Source: Neorhizobium sp. SHOUNA12A (GTDB lineage: Bacteria > Pseudomonadota > Alphaproteobacteria > Rhizobiales > Rhizobiaceae). Taken from it: 64,000 nucleotides of DNA. Both the position numbers and the translations under genes were made by a program. Of this stretch, positions 1 to 7,801 are shown one piece after another (within the stretch, counting starts at the first letter, position 1; each line of letters starts with the position of its first letter). The stretch is taken from contig NZ_JALBGV010000004.1 in NCBI RefSeq assembly GCF_023006505.1, forward strand, positions 121,960-185,959, read 5' to 3'. The notes under the pieces are model-generated. The model made no database searches, had not been told where the DNA came from, and was given only the letters and a program-made list of their open reading frames with translations.

Positions 1-114
1 GCGCTGATGCTTACCCAACCTTCGATGATCAAACGGCCGGTGCTGGAAGCGGAGGGAAAGCTGATCGTCGGCTTCAAGCCGGAGATTTACGAAGAAGCCT
101 TTTCCGAGATCTGA
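1..114 (+). CDS. ArsC/Spx/YffB-family reductase, C-terminal end (partial)
   Basis: Only the last 37 codons are inside the window; the frame is open from base 1 and stops with TGA at 112-114. The segment contains I-K-R-P-V-L-E, the typical end of the arsenate-reductase-like thioredoxin fold (ArsC, Spx, YffB), followed by a stretch of the kind G-F-K-P-E-I-Y that closes many YffB-like proteins. The catalytic N-terminal cysteine region lies outside the window, so arsenate reductase activity cannot be judged. It sits 16 bp upstream of ybaK on the same strand and may be co-transcribed with it. Confidence 0.75.
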   Translation, partial: ALMLTQPSMIKRPVLEAEGKLIVGFKPEIYEEAFSEI

Positions 115-130
115 ATCCAGGATTCGAGCC

Positions 131-604
131 ATGTCCAAGACAACCCGCGCCACCCAGATGCTCGAAAAGGCCGGTATCGCCTTTGCCACCGTCACCTATG
201 ACTACGACCCGAATGCGGACCGGATCGGGATGCAGGCGGCGGAGGCGATCGGCGAGGAGCCGCGCCGTGTCCTGAAGACGCTGATGGCGGAAGTGGACGG
301 CAAAGCGGTCTGCGTCGTGGTGCCGTCGGACCGTGAAGTCTCGATGAAGAAGCTTGCAGCGGCATTCGGCGGTAAGTCGGCGAACATGATGAAGCCCGCC
401 GATGCGGAACGGGCGACCGGTTATCATGTCGGCGGCATCAGCCCCTTCGGCCAGAAGAAACTGGTGCCGACCGCGATCGAGATCACCGCGCTCGACGAGC
501 CGCATGTCTTCATCAATGGCGGCCAGCGCGGACTGCAGGTGCGGCTCGACCCGAAGGCGGCCCGCGACGCACTGAAGGCGGTCGCAGCGCCGCTGGTGGC
601 ATGA
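131..604 (+). CDS. ybaK: YbaK/EbsC-family Cys-tRNA(Pro) deacylase
   Basis: 157 residues, the usual length for YbaK. The family hydrolyses Cys-tRNA(Pro) formed by mischarging prolyl-tRNA synthetase, a trans-editing role in the cytosol. Visible signatures are the R-V-L-K-T-L strand near residue 50 with the conserved lysine, and G-G-I-S-P-F-G-Q-K-K near residues 100-110, the glycine-rich active-site loop. The ATG at 131 gives the expected N-terminus. The stop codon overlaps the ATG of the next ORF, but the next gene probably starts at a later ATG. The identification is by family pattern only. Confidence 0.88.
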   Translation: MSKTTRATQMLEKAGIAFATVTYDYDPNADRIGMQAAEAIGEEPRRVLKTLMAEVDGKAVCVVVPSDREVSMKKLAAAFGGKSANMMKPADAERATGYHVGGISPFGQKKLVPTAIEITALDEPHVFINGGQRGLQVRLDPKAARDALKAVAAPLVA

Positions 605-612
605 TGGTGATC

Positions 613-1500
613 ATGAGTGAAATGACTTCGACCCTTCGAATTCTCGAGCCCTATCCCGGCATCTTCGCCTATTACGATGGCCGGGTGCCCGGCAAACGGC
701 TGCATGCGAAAAGCGCAAACTGGCTGGACGACGGCGCCTATTCGCTGGGCGTCGCGTCCTATGCGATCGTCGATCAAGGCGAGGCGCTGGTCTGTGACAC
801 CCATATCTCGCTCAGTCACGCTAAAGCGATCCGCACCCATCTGGAAGGGCTCGGCGTCAGGAAGATCCGCACCGTGCTCAGCCACTGGCACAAGGATCAT
901 ATTGCTGGAAACGCGATCTTTGCCGATTGTGAAATCATCGCGCTGACGCTGACGGCCGAGAAGCTGAAAGAAAACCGCGAGAAGATCGAAAGCGCCAATC
1001 CACCGATCTCACCTCTCATCATGCCGACGACGCTGTTCGATGGCCAGCTCGATCTGACGGTCGGCCGCCGTCGGATCGAGCTGCATCATTTCGCCATCCA
1101 CAGCGCCGACGGCAACGTGATCTGGCTGCCGCAAGAACGGCTTCTGTTCGCCGGCGACACGCTGGAAGACACCGTCACCTATATTTCGGAAGCGGCCGAG
1201 ATCGGTACGCATATCGGCGAACTCGCGCGGATGGCCTCCTGGCCGATCGCAAAAATCCTGCCGGCGCATGGCGATGCGGAGCGCATCGCGGCCGGTGGTT
1301 ATGGGCCGGACCTGATCGACGCCAACCGCGCCTATCTGCGCCGCATGGCGGGCGCCATCGCCGCCGGCAAGGATATCGATCCCTCGCTGAAGTCGCTCGT
1401 CGCAGAAGAAATCGCCTCGGGCGCCGTGCTTTATTTCGCGCCTTACGAAGAGGTTCATGCCAGCAACATTGCCGCGGTCAAGGCGGCGCTGCAGCGCTGA
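613..1500 (+). CDS. metallo-beta-lactamase fold hydrolase
   Basis: 295 residues from the ATG at 613; an ATG at 601 overlaps the ybaK stop and would add four residues (M-M-V-I). The H-W-H-K-D-H motif near residue 92 is the HxHxDH metal-binding signature of the MBL superfamily, and later metal ligands are seen in F-A-G-D-T near residue 183 and P-A-H-G-D near residue 219. A binuclear zinc or iron hydrolase is expected; the substrate is not evident. No signal peptide is visible, so it is probably cytosolic. It is followed by a convergent gene 29 bp away. Confidence 0.85.
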   Translation: MSEMTSTLRILEPYPGIFAYYDGRVPGKRLHAKSANWLDDGAYSLGVASYAIVDQGEALVCDTHISLSHAKAIRTHLEGLGVRKIRTVLSHWHKDHIAGNAIFADCEIIALTLTAEKLKENREKIESANPPISPLIMPTTLFDGQLDLTVGRRRIELHHFAIHSADGNVIWLPQERLLFAGDTLEDTVTYISEAAEIGTHIGELARMASWPIAKILPAHGDAERIAAGGYGPDLIDANRAYLRRMAGAIAAGKDIDPSLKSLVAEEIASGAVLYFAPYEEVHASNIAAVKAALQR

Positions 1501-1529
1501 CCGGCCGGATGAACCGGCGGATCAAATCA

Positions 1530-2345
1530 TCACGGCCATTTCGCCGACCATTGCTTGAGAGCGGCAAGCGCCGGTGCCGGCCATCTGCGGACCGCCGGAC
1601 GCAGGATGATCTTCTTTCCCATCGGCTTCCAGGCGAGATAAAGCTTTCTCGCCGAAATATCGGCGGCGACCAGCGCCTCGACCTCGGTGCACATATGCGG
1701 CATGCAGGCTTCACCGATATAAAAACCGTTCTTGAACGCTCCGCTGCCGGGTCCGGTGATGGAGTTCTCGAATTCCTGTCGATGCTCGCCAAGCATGGCG
1801 TTTGCCGTATCGGCGATCGGACCAATGCCGAGAAGTTCGGAAGGGTGCTCCGCCTTCTTCATGTCATCCCACCCCATCGTCGCATTCGGCTGGAAGGCGA
1901 CCTTGCCTGCCTCGGCGAAACCTTTTCCGGGCGTCCAGGTCCAGCGCAGGCTCGGCTGTCCGGGGATGGCTTCGGTTGCAAGCAGAAGGTGATCGCCCTC
2001 TGCCGCAATCGAAGCGGCACCGCGGCAATCGTCCATCGGCTCGTCGACGCGCGGCTCTCCGCCCGGTGGAAACGAGACGACCAGGGGTGAACCCGGGCAT
2101 GCGTTGCCGCCGTCCGAACTCACCACCACGACGAATGGTACGCCCGCGACCAGACCGACATTGTCGATCAGCAGGAAGCGATTGGAATGGACCTGCCTGC
2201 CGTCGATCGTCAGTTTCTCCTCATCGTCATCGGATGCGATGGCCACCTGATGGTCGAACATGGTCGCTGCAAAATCTGCCGAGAGACTGACGGAGGCCGA
2301 GGCGCCGAAGAGAACGGCGCCTAACAAGGCGGTTTTCATGAACAT
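1530..2345 (-). CDS. secreted protein of unknown function
   Basis: 271 residues. The first 23 residues form a clear Sec signal peptide (Lys, then a hydrophobic Leu/Ala/Val core ending S-L-S-A), so the protein is exported to the periplasm. The mature part has at least four cysteines (N-A-C-P, D-D-C-R, and C-M-P-H-M-C near residue 200), which could form disulfides, and a basic C-terminus rich in Trp and Lys. A second Met follows the first by one residue. I do not recognise a named family. It is convergent with the MBL hydrolase and divergent from the M29 aminopeptidase, 73 bp away. Confidence 0.7.
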   Translation of the reverse strand: MFMKTALLGAVLFGASASVSLSADFAATMFDHQVAIASDDDEEKLTIDGRQVHSNRFLLIDNVGLVAGVPFVVVVSSDGGNACPGSPLVVSFPPGGEPRVDEPMDDCRGAASIAAEGDHLLLATEAIPGQPSLRWTWTPGKGFAEAGKVAFQPNATMGWDDMKKAEHPSELLGIGPIADTANAMLGEHRQEFENSITGPGSGAFKNGFYIGEACMPHMCTEVEALVAADISARKLYLAWKPMGKKIILRPAVRRWPAPALAALKQWSAKWP

Positions 2346-2418
2346 CGATCCCTGAGCTTCAATTTTGCCCCAAACCTCTTTAAGTCTCTTCGATGACAGA
2401 AATCAGGTGAGGTCTCTC

Positions 2419-3672
2419 ATGACAATCGTGCCGAATTTTCAAACCGTCGTCGATCCTCAAAAGCTCGAAAAGCTGGCGGAAGTGGCCATCAAGGTGGGCT
2501 TGCGCCTCGAGAAGGGCCAGGATCTGGTGATCACGGCACCGATCGCCGCCCTGCCGCTCGTGCGGCTGATCACCAAACACGCGTATATCGCCGGTGCCGG
2601 CATCGTCTCGACCTTCTATTCCGACGAAGAAACGACCCTCGCGCGCTACCAATACGCGTCCGATGCAAGCTTCGACAAGGCATCCGGCTGGCTCTATGAC
2701 GGCATGGCCCAAGCCTATGCCAACGGTGCCGCACGACTTGCCATTTCCGGCGACAATCCGATGATGCTCTCCGGCCAGGACCCGGCCAAGGTGGCGCGCG
2801 CCAACAAGGCCAATTCCATGGCCTACAAGCCGGCGCTCGAAAAGATCGCCAACTTCGACATCAACTGGAACATCGTTTCCTACCCCAACCCTTCCTGGGC
2901 GCGCCAGGTCTTTCCCGACGTTCCGGAAGACGTCGCGGTCGGCAAGCTGGCGGACGCGATCTTCGCCGCCTCCCGCGTCGATCTCGCCGATCCAGTCGCA
3001 GCATGGGCCGAACATAACGGCAATCTCAAGAAGCGCTCCACATGGCTCAACGGCGAGCGCTTTTCGGCGCTCCATTTCACCGGCCCGGGCACCGACCTGA
3101 CGGTCGGCCTTGCCGACGGCCACGAATGGCATGGCGGCGCCTCAACGGCCAAGAACGGTATTACCTGCAACCCCAACATCCCGACCGAAGAGGTCTTCAC
3201 CACGCCGCATGCGCTGAAGGTCGAAGGCCATGTCTCCAGCACCAAGCCGCTCTCGCACCAGGGCACGCTGATCGACAATATTCAGGTGAAGTTCGAAGGC
3301 GGCCGGATCGTCGAGGCGAACGCTTCGAAGGGCGAGGAAGTGCTGAACAAGGTGCTCGATACCGACGAAGGCGCCCGCAGGCTCGGCGAAGTGGCCTTGG
3401 TGCCGCATTCCTCGCCGATCTCCAGGAGCGGCATCCTGTTCTACAACACCCTGTTCGACGAAAACGCCTCCTGCCACATCGCGCTCGGCCAGTGCTATTC
3501 GAAATGCTTCCTCGACGGTGCGTCGCTCAGCCAGGACCAGATCAAGGCCCAGGGCGGCAATTCGAGCCTGATCCACATCGACTGGATGATCGGCTCCGAC
3601 AAGGTCGATATCGACGGTCTGCGCGCCGACGGCGCCAAGGTGCCGGTGATGCGCAAGGGCGAGTGGGCCTGA
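2419..3672 (+). CDS. M29-family aminopeptidase (AmpS/PepS type)
   Basis: 417 residues, matching M29 metallopeptidases such as AmpS and aminopeptidase T (about 410). The ATG at 2419, after the purine-rich AGGTGAGG, is preferred over 2365, which adds 18 unrelated residues. Conserved M29 stretches include I-P-T-E-E-V-F-T-T-P near residue 255 and L-G-Q-C-Y near residue 358, which carry the Glu and His/Tyr metal-site region. The family removes N-terminal residues from peptides using two divalent metal ions in the cytosol. The gene ends 19 bp before the palindrome of the adjacent TA pair. Confidence 0.88.
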   Translation: MTIVPNFQTVVDPQKLEKLAEVAIKVGLRLEKGQDLVITAPIAALPLVRLITKHAYIAGAGIVSTFYSDEETTLARYQYASDASFDKASGWLYDGMAQAYANGAARLAISGDNPMMLSGQDPAKVARANKANSMAYKPALEKIANFDINWNIVSYPNPSWARQVFPDVPEDVAVGKLADAIFAASRVDLADPVAAWAEHNGNLKKRSTWLNGERFSALHFTGPGTDLTVGLADGHEWHGGASTAKNGITCNPNIPTEEVFTTPHALKVEGHVSSTKPLSHQGTLIDNIQVKFEGGRIVEANASKGEEVLNKVLDTDEGARRLGEVALVPHSSPISRSGILFYNTLFDENASCHIALGQCYSKCFLDGASLSQDQIKAQGGNSSLIHIDWMIGSDKVDIDGLRADGAKVPVMRKGEWA

Positions 3673-3690
3673 TTAGCTCATGATCCGTTG

Positions 3691-3720
3691 ACCATATGTA
3701 GTTTTTAAACTACATATGGT
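3691..3720. promoter_or_regulatory. 30-bp palindrome upstream of the RelE/HigA-type TA pair
   Basis: Perfect 14-bp inverted arms, ACCATATGTAGTTT and its complement, separated by TT. It ends two bases before the GTG start of the toxin gene, where an autoregulatory operator is expected: type II antitoxins normally bind a palindrome that covers their own promoter. Little room remains for a leader, so the promoter must overlap or lie just upstream of it. Binding is inferred, not shown. Confidence 0.75.
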
Positions 3721-3722
3721 CC

Positions 3723-4019
3723 GTGTTCGAGCTCAAGCAGACGGAAACGTTTCTGAAATGGCGCACGCGTCTGAAGGACGAGCGTGCTCGCGCATTGATA
3801 GCCTCGCGTCTGGACCGGCTCGCTTTCGGGCATGCCGGAGATGTGGCCCCCGTCGGTGAAGGTGTCAGCGAACTGCGCATCCATCATGGGCCGGGTTACC
3901 GCGTCTATTTTCAGCAGCGCGGTGACATCCTAATCGTTCTTCTGTGCGGTGGCGACAAAAGCAGCCAGGCAAAGGACATCAAGGCTGCAAAGCGACTGGC
4001 GATGGAATGGAGTGAGTGA
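3723..4019 (+). CDS. RelE/ParE-superfamily toxin (addiction-module killer type)
   Basis: 98 residues starting at GTG 3723; the nearby ATG at 3716 is in another frame. The protein has the F-E-L-K-Q-T-E-T-F start, a D-R-L-A-F-G-H motif, the basic strand G-P-G-Y-R-V-Y-F near residue 60, and L-L-C-G-G-D-K-S-S-Q near residue 80. These are the hallmarks of the HI1419/PumA branch of RelE/ParE toxins, which act as ribosome-dependent mRNA endonucleases or related poisons. The toxin precedes the antitoxin, the reverse of relBE, as in higBA-like pairs. The two genes overlap by one base. Confidence 0.88.
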   Translation: MFELKQTETFLKWRTRLKDERARALIASRLDRLAFGHAGDVAPVGEGVSELRIHHGPGYRVYFQQRGDILIVLLCGGDKSSQAKDIKAAKRLAMEWSE

Positions 4020-4306
4020 TGGCTGAAAAACTAACCGTTTACGATCCAGCCGAAGACCTGGGCTCCGATCAGGCGATTGCGGCATTTATGGCCGAAGCTT
4101 TCGAGACGGAGGACGCGGCCTACATTGCGCATGCCTTAGGGGTGGTTGCCCGTGCCAAGGGGATGATGCAGATTGCCAAAGACACCGGTCTTTCCCGAGA
4201 GCAGCTCTATCGTTCCTTTAGCGCCACCGGAAACCCGACGCTCAAGACGACGATTGCAGTGATGAAATCGTTGGGGATCGAGTTGACCGCCAAGGCCCAT
4301 TCCTGA
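4019..4306 (+). CDS. HTH antitoxin of the addiction-module antidote family
   Basis: 95 residues from ATG 4019, whose A is the last base of the toxin TGA stop, so the two are translationally coupled. The region from about residue 45 to 90 (A-K-D-T-G-L-S-R-E-Q-L-Y-R-S-F, then T-L-K-T-T-I-A-V-M-K-S-L-G) is an XRE-like helix-turn-helix of the putative addiction-module antidote family. It should neutralise the upstream toxin and bind the palindrome at 3691-3720 as repressor. A GTG at 4016 would add one residue but is not needed. Confidence 0.87.
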   Translation: MAEKLTVYDPAEDLGSDQAIAAFMAEAFETEDAAYIAHALGVVARAKGMMQIAKDTGLSREQLYRSFSATGNPTLKTTIAVMKSLGIELTAKAHS

Positions 4307-4354
4307 TCAGGCCGAGGCCAAGACCGTCGCTATCGCCGATGTGGGCCGAACGGC

Positions 4355-4948
4355 CTATCGCAGCGCCTGGAGCGCCGTCTTCACGCGCTCCAGATGCCGC
4401 CGGCGCTTTTCGTCGGTGGTCCGGTCCATGTCGTGCAGCGCCAGCATGCGGAAATCGACTTTTCTATTGCAGAAGATCGCAATGCCGCGCCTGAGCTGAC
4501 GGCGCACGGGGTCTCCCATATAGAACTTCACGACCCACCAGGGCGAACCTGTGGTCGTGAAGGCCCAGAAATGGCGGATGTTGGTGAGCAGCGGGACGAT
4601 CCTTCCGCCTGCCTTGTCGTGGCGGAAGGCGACACCTGGCGCGAAGACACGGTCGAAGAAACCCTTCAGCACCGCCGGCAGGTTGAACCACCATTGCGGA
4701 AAGACCAATATCAGCGCCTCGGCCTTCTGCAGCCGCGCCACGAAATCCGCCACCTCCGATGTATCATAGGGCACATCGAAGTAAGCGCGCCGTTCGTGTT
4801 CCGTCAGCCGCGGATCAAAACTCTCCGAATAGAGATCGAGCAGCTCCACCGTATGGCCGTTCGCCTCCAGCGTCTCGCGTGCCACGCGGGCAACCGAATG
4901 CGCAAAACTTTCCGGCAGCGGATGGGCAAGCACCAGGAGCACATGCAT
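4355..4948 (-). CDS. NAD(P)H oxidoreductase, flavodoxin-like fold (KefF/MdaB/NQO1 type)
   Basis: 197 residues. The N-terminus L-V-L-A-H-P-L-P-E-S-F is the FMN/FAD phosphate-binding loop of the NAD(P)H quinone oxidoreductase group, and F-P-Q-W-W-F-N-L-P-A near residue 85 with K-G-F-F-D-R-V-F is the family's flavin-site signature. It probably carries out two-electron reduction of quinones in the cytosol. Its ATG overlaps the xseA stop by one base (TCA/CAT at 4946-4950), so it is translated with xseA; a functional link to DNA repair is not implied. Confidence 0.85.
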   Translation of the reverse strand: MHVLLVLAHPLPESFAHSVARVARETLEANGHTVELLDLYSESFDPRLTEHERRAYFDVPYDTSEVADFVARLQKAEALILVFPQWWFNLPAVLKGFFDRVFAPGVAFRHDKAGGRIVPLLTNIRHFWAFTTTGSPWWVVKFYMGDPVRRQLRRGIAIFCNRKVDFRMLALHDMDRTTDEKRRRHLERVKTALQALR

Positions 4949-6555
4949 CAGAAGAGCGTGCCCTGTTTTGGCGCGCCTCCGGGCGGCTCCGGTTTCGCCG
5001 GTCGCTTCTTGGGCTGAGGCGCCGCAACGGGAGGATCGGCCAATTCGCCGCCCTCACCTGTCACCGCCGTAATCCGGCCGTCGGCAAATTCCACGGAGAT
5101 CGCCTGCCCCTCGCCAATGCCGGCAGCGCGTGTCAGCGGCCGGTCGTCCTCGCCGCGCACCACGGCAAAGCCGCGCTTCAGCACGTTCTTGTAGGAGAGC
5201 GATTGCAGCACGCGGTCCTGCGCGGTGATCGCCGCACGGCTGCGGATCAGCGTGTGCGAGATCGCCGTATCCGCATGACGGGCCATTGACGTGAGGTGCA
5301 GGCGCTCGCGCTGCAACTGGCCGAGCAATCTTGCCGGGAGCGCCGAAAGCGATGCGCCGGCCTTGGCAACGCGGTTGTTCTCCTTCAGCAATTGCCGTTC
5401 CAGACAGCGGTCGCCGCGCGTCAGCCGGTCGGCCAGCAACTGCCGCTGCTGGGCAAGGCGGTTGGTCAGCAGTTCCAGCCGCAGCCCGGAAGAGGCTCGT
5501 TCGAAGCTGCGGCGCTTGACCACCGTGGTGCGCTCCAGCCCGCGGCCGAGACCGGCCGCCGCTTCGTCGAAACGCCGGCGGGGCAAAGCCAGCAGCTGGT
5601 CGAGCGAGGGAAGCGCGCGGACCAGCGCACGGACCGACTGACGGCTCTGGTCCATCTGGCGGCTGGCGGCGCCCCGCAAGCGGGCGGTTAGATTGGCGGC
5701 CTGCGCTTCCAGATCCGCCTTGACCGGCACCGCCATTTCAGCGGCCCCTGTCGGCGTCGGCGCACGGATGTCGGCGGCGTGGTCGATCAGCGTCCAGTCA
5801 GTTTCGTGGCCGACGGCCGAGATCAACGGGATCTCGCTCTCCGCCGCGGCACGCACAACGGCCTCGTCGTTGAAACTCCAGAGATCTTCGAGACTGCCGC
5901 CGCCGCGCGCGACGATCAGCACGTCCGGCCGCTTGATCGGCCCGCCGGGCGCCATCGCATTGAAGCCACGGATTGCGGCCGCCACCTCGTCGCCCGATCC
6001 TTCGCCTTGCACCTTGACCGGCCAGACGATGACATGCACCGGAAAACGGTCGGCGATGCGATGCAGGATATCGCGGATGACGGCGCCGGTCGGTGAGGTC
6101 ACGACACCGATCACCTGCGGCAGGAAGGGAAGAAGCCGCTTCCGGCTCTGGTCGAACAGACCCTCGGCCCCTAGCCTGCGTCGCCGCTCCTCGAGCAGCG
6201 CCATCAGCGCGCCAGCGCCTGCCGGTTCCAGGTTCTCGATGACGATCTGATATTTCGAGGATCCCGGGAAGGTGGTTATCTTGCCCGTGGCGATCACTTC
6301 CATACCCTCTTCCGGGCGGAATTTGATACGGGGGAAAGTGCCCTTCCAGATCACGGCATCGATCCGGGCGCGATCATCCTTCAGCGAGAAATAGGCGTGG
6401 CCTGAGGAATGTTGGCCGCGATAGCCGGAAATCTCGCCACGTACCCGCACGTGGTCGAACGCATTTTCCACCGTGCGCTTGATCGAGCCGGACAGTTCCG
6501 ACACCGAAAATTCGGTGAGGTTCGTGGGCGAATCGTTGTCGAGCAAACTGGTCAT
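4948..6555 (-). CDS. xseA: exodeoxyribonuclease VII large subunit
   Basis: 535 residues. It has the N-terminal OB fold ([12 protein letters not shown] at the start, then V-R-V-R-G-E-I-S-G), the catalytic domain with G-V-V-T-S-P-T-G-A near residue 155 and [10 protein letters not shown] near residue 218, and the long coiled coil with F-A-V-V-R near residue 465. It is about 80 residues longer than E. coli XseA, mainly a Pro/Lys-rich C-terminal tail. With XseB (not in the window) it degrades single-stranded DNA to oligonucleotides. The first gene of a two-gene unit. Confidence 0.96.
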   Translation of the reverse strand: MTSLLDNDSPTNLTEFSVSELSGSIKRTVENAFDHVRVRGEISGYRGQHSSGHAYFSLKDDRARIDAVIWKGTFPRIKFRPEEGMEVIATGKITTFPGSSKYQIVIENLEPAGAGALMALLEERRRRLGAEGLFDQSRKRLLPFLPQVIGVVTSPTGAVIRDILHRIADRFPVHVIVWPVKVQGEGSGDEVAAAIRGFNAMAPGGPIKRPDVLIVARGGGSLEDLWSFNDEAVVRAAAESEIPLISAVGHETDWTLIDHAADIRAPTPTGAAEMAVPVKADLEAQAANLTARLRGAASRQMDQSRQSVRALVRALPSLDQLLALPRRRFDEAAAGLGRGLERTTVVKRRSFERASSGLRLELLTNRLAQQRQLLADRLTRGDRCLERQLLKENNRVAKAGASLSALPARLLGQLQRERLHLTSMARHADTAISHTLIRSRAAITAQDRVLQSLSYKNVLKRGFAVVRGEDDRPLTRAAGIGEGQAISVEFADGRITAVTGEGGELADPPVAAPQPKKRPAKPEPPGGAPKQGTLF

Positions 6556-6857
6556 CCTTCCCTTCTAAAGGAAGAGCGCGGCGATTTCACCAGTTCCAGG
6601 CGGCGGAAACGGGGATGATGTGCCCTCAAAAAGAACGTTTCGAATGGCTCTTTCAATGATGCAACAAGGGCCGGCCCCGCGGGCGGTTCGTGCCCAAGTA
6701 TTTGGCGTTGCATCTTTTCTTCTGCCGAAGAAACCACATTTTCTTCTGCGGAAGGGCCGGAAGCCTGCGGTACAGCGCTTTTTTAAGCCTCGCATTTTCC
6801 CCGCCAGAAAGAGGAGAGCGACAATGACGGACAGCGATATTCAAGGAGATTTCGTCC
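6556..6857. other. 302-bp intergenic region with a short imperfect repeat pair
   Basis: No gene supported. It holds two copies of a 16-bp element, TTTTCTTCTGC(C/G)GAAG, at 6715-6730 and 6739-6754; each contains the small inverted repeat CTTC...GAAG. Near the right end an ATG at 6824 has a good AGGAG upstream, but its frame runs through the next gene in a shadow frame and is not accepted. Confidence 0.5.
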
Positions 6858-7121
6858 ATGCCCGACCGTTTCGCCAATACCCAAGCCTCGCTTTCCGGCC
6901 CCGCGTCCTCCGGCTTTGCGATCACGCCCAGCGACAGTGCAGATCTGCCGGAGGCGACGCGCGCTCTTTATGTGGGAACCGGCGGCCAGTTGTCCGTGCG
7001 GATGCTTTCGGGCGAGACGCTGACGCTTTCAAACGTACCGACCGGGGGCTTGCTTCCGTTGCGGGTGACCCGCGTATTTGCCACCGGCACGACGGCGGTG
7101 GCGATCGCCGGCCTCGTCTGA
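6858..7121 (+). CDS. spike base protein, RCAP_rcc01079-like
   Basis: 87 residues; AAGGAGA lies 9 bp before the ATG. The sequence F-A-I-T-P-S-D-S-A-D-L-P near residue 22, then R-A-L-Y-V-G-T-G-G near 36 and P-L-R-V-T-R-V near 65, is the pattern of the short proteins annotated as spike base proteins of the Rcc01079 family. That family is named after the head-spike locus of the Rhodobacter capsulatus gene transfer agent. No other GTA or phage structural gene is in the window. The call rests on recall of the motif and could be wrong in function even if the family is right. Confidence 0.6.
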   Translation: MPDRFANTQASLSGPASSGFAITPSDSADLPEATRALYVGTGGQLSVRMLSGETLTLSNVPTGGLLPLRVTRVFATGTTAVAIAGLV

Positions 7122-7139
7122 GAAAAATGGCGGGTGGCG

Positions 7140-7412
7140 ATGCAGCCTAAACCTTTGCTGCTCCGCTTCGAGGACAGGCGGCAGGCAATGTCCGTGCTCG
7201 GCGAGATCGGCGTCGCGTTCGATGCCGTCTCGGGTGACGGCATCATCCGCAAGCCGACCGGGGAGACGGCCGAATTCGAGGGCGAGGTCGTCGCCCTTAC
7301 CTGTCCGGTCTCCGGTTATCATGTCCGACTTGTCTGGAAGGGAGAGCTGCCGCGCGCGCTGGCACCATATCTTGTGAATCGCGGCGCTTCAGGCAAAGAC
7401 CAGACCCATTGA
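7140..7412 (+). CDS. small protein of unknown function
   Basis: 90 residues from ATG 7140 (a GTG at 7134 would add two). It follows the spike-base-like gene by 18 bp and is probably co-transcribed. The composition is mixed alpha/beta with no membrane segment: an R-F-E-D-R-R-Q-A-M-S-V-L-G-E-I-G opening, a central acidic region F-E-G-E-V-V-A-L-T-C-P-V-S-G-Y-H, then a basic tail. I recognise no family. Position suggests a partner of the upstream gene, possibly phage-derived, but that is inference. Confidence 0.6.
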   Translation: MQPKPLLLRFEDRRQAMSVLGEIGVAFDAVSGDGIIRKPTGETAEFEGEVVALTCPVSGYHVRLVWKGELPRALAPYLVNRGASGKDQTH

Positions 7413-7499
7413 GCATGGCTTAGCCGCACCGAATCAGATCGTATCGAAATCGTCGTGGGGTGCATTGACGCCTGCCACGCATCGGAACGAAAGCATTTG

Positions 7500-7514
7500 T
7501 TAGCACGTTGCTAA
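7500..7514. promoter_or_regulatory. inverted repeat upstream of the ExoX/SyrA-like gene
   Basis: TTAGCA-CGT-TGCTAA, perfect 6-bp arms, 38 bp before the GTG start at 7553. The right arm runs into TGCTAATACG, which could serve as an extended -10 region. This fits a repressor operator on a promoter, but the regulator is unknown. Confidence 0.4.
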
Positions 7515-7552
7515 TACGCTCGTGCCCTTGAGGCAGATGAGGAGATATCCGC

Positions 7553-7783
7553 GTGCTTTTCCTGACCGCTGCATCGATAGGCATCTGCGTCGGCATGATG
7601 CGGTCCGCGTTCTCGATCGCTTTCATCGCAGTCATGATCACCGCGACATTTGCACTTGCGACCGCCGTGTCGCCCGGCCCGGCGTCCTATTTCAATCTGC
7701 TGATTGCGATCCTCGGCTACAATGCCGGATTGATTGCGTTCCTCACCGGCCTTTTCGCCCTGCAGACCCGCCGCGCGGCTTAA
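7553..7783 (+). CDS. small integral membrane protein, possibly ExoX/SyrA-like exopolysaccharide regulator
   Basis: 76 residues from GTG 7553, which has AGGAG 8 bases upstream; the internal ATG codons lack a comparable site. Two hydrophobic segments are visible, about residues 16-36 and 44-68, joined by a short loop S-P-G-P-A-S. Size, two-helix topology and the G-Y-N-A-G-L-I-A-F-L stretch resemble the ExoX/PsiA/SyrA exopolysaccharide production repressor group of rhizobia, but similarity is weak by eye. If right, it acts at the inner membrane on exopolysaccharide synthesis. It could equally be an unrelated small membrane protein. Confidence 0.55.
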   Translation: MLFLTAASIGICVGMMRSAFSIAFIAVMITATFALATAVSPGPASYFNLLIAILGYNAGLIAFLTGLFALQTRRAA

Positions 7784-7801
7784 GGGCGTTTTATCCCGTT
7801 A

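Noticed and set aside
6620..7150. Long plus-strand ORF with a good AGGAG before ATG 6824
   Set aside because: It overlaps the spike-base-like gene in another frame on the same strand; its translation is Arg-rich and looks like a shadow, while the 6858 frame has a family match and its own ribosome site.
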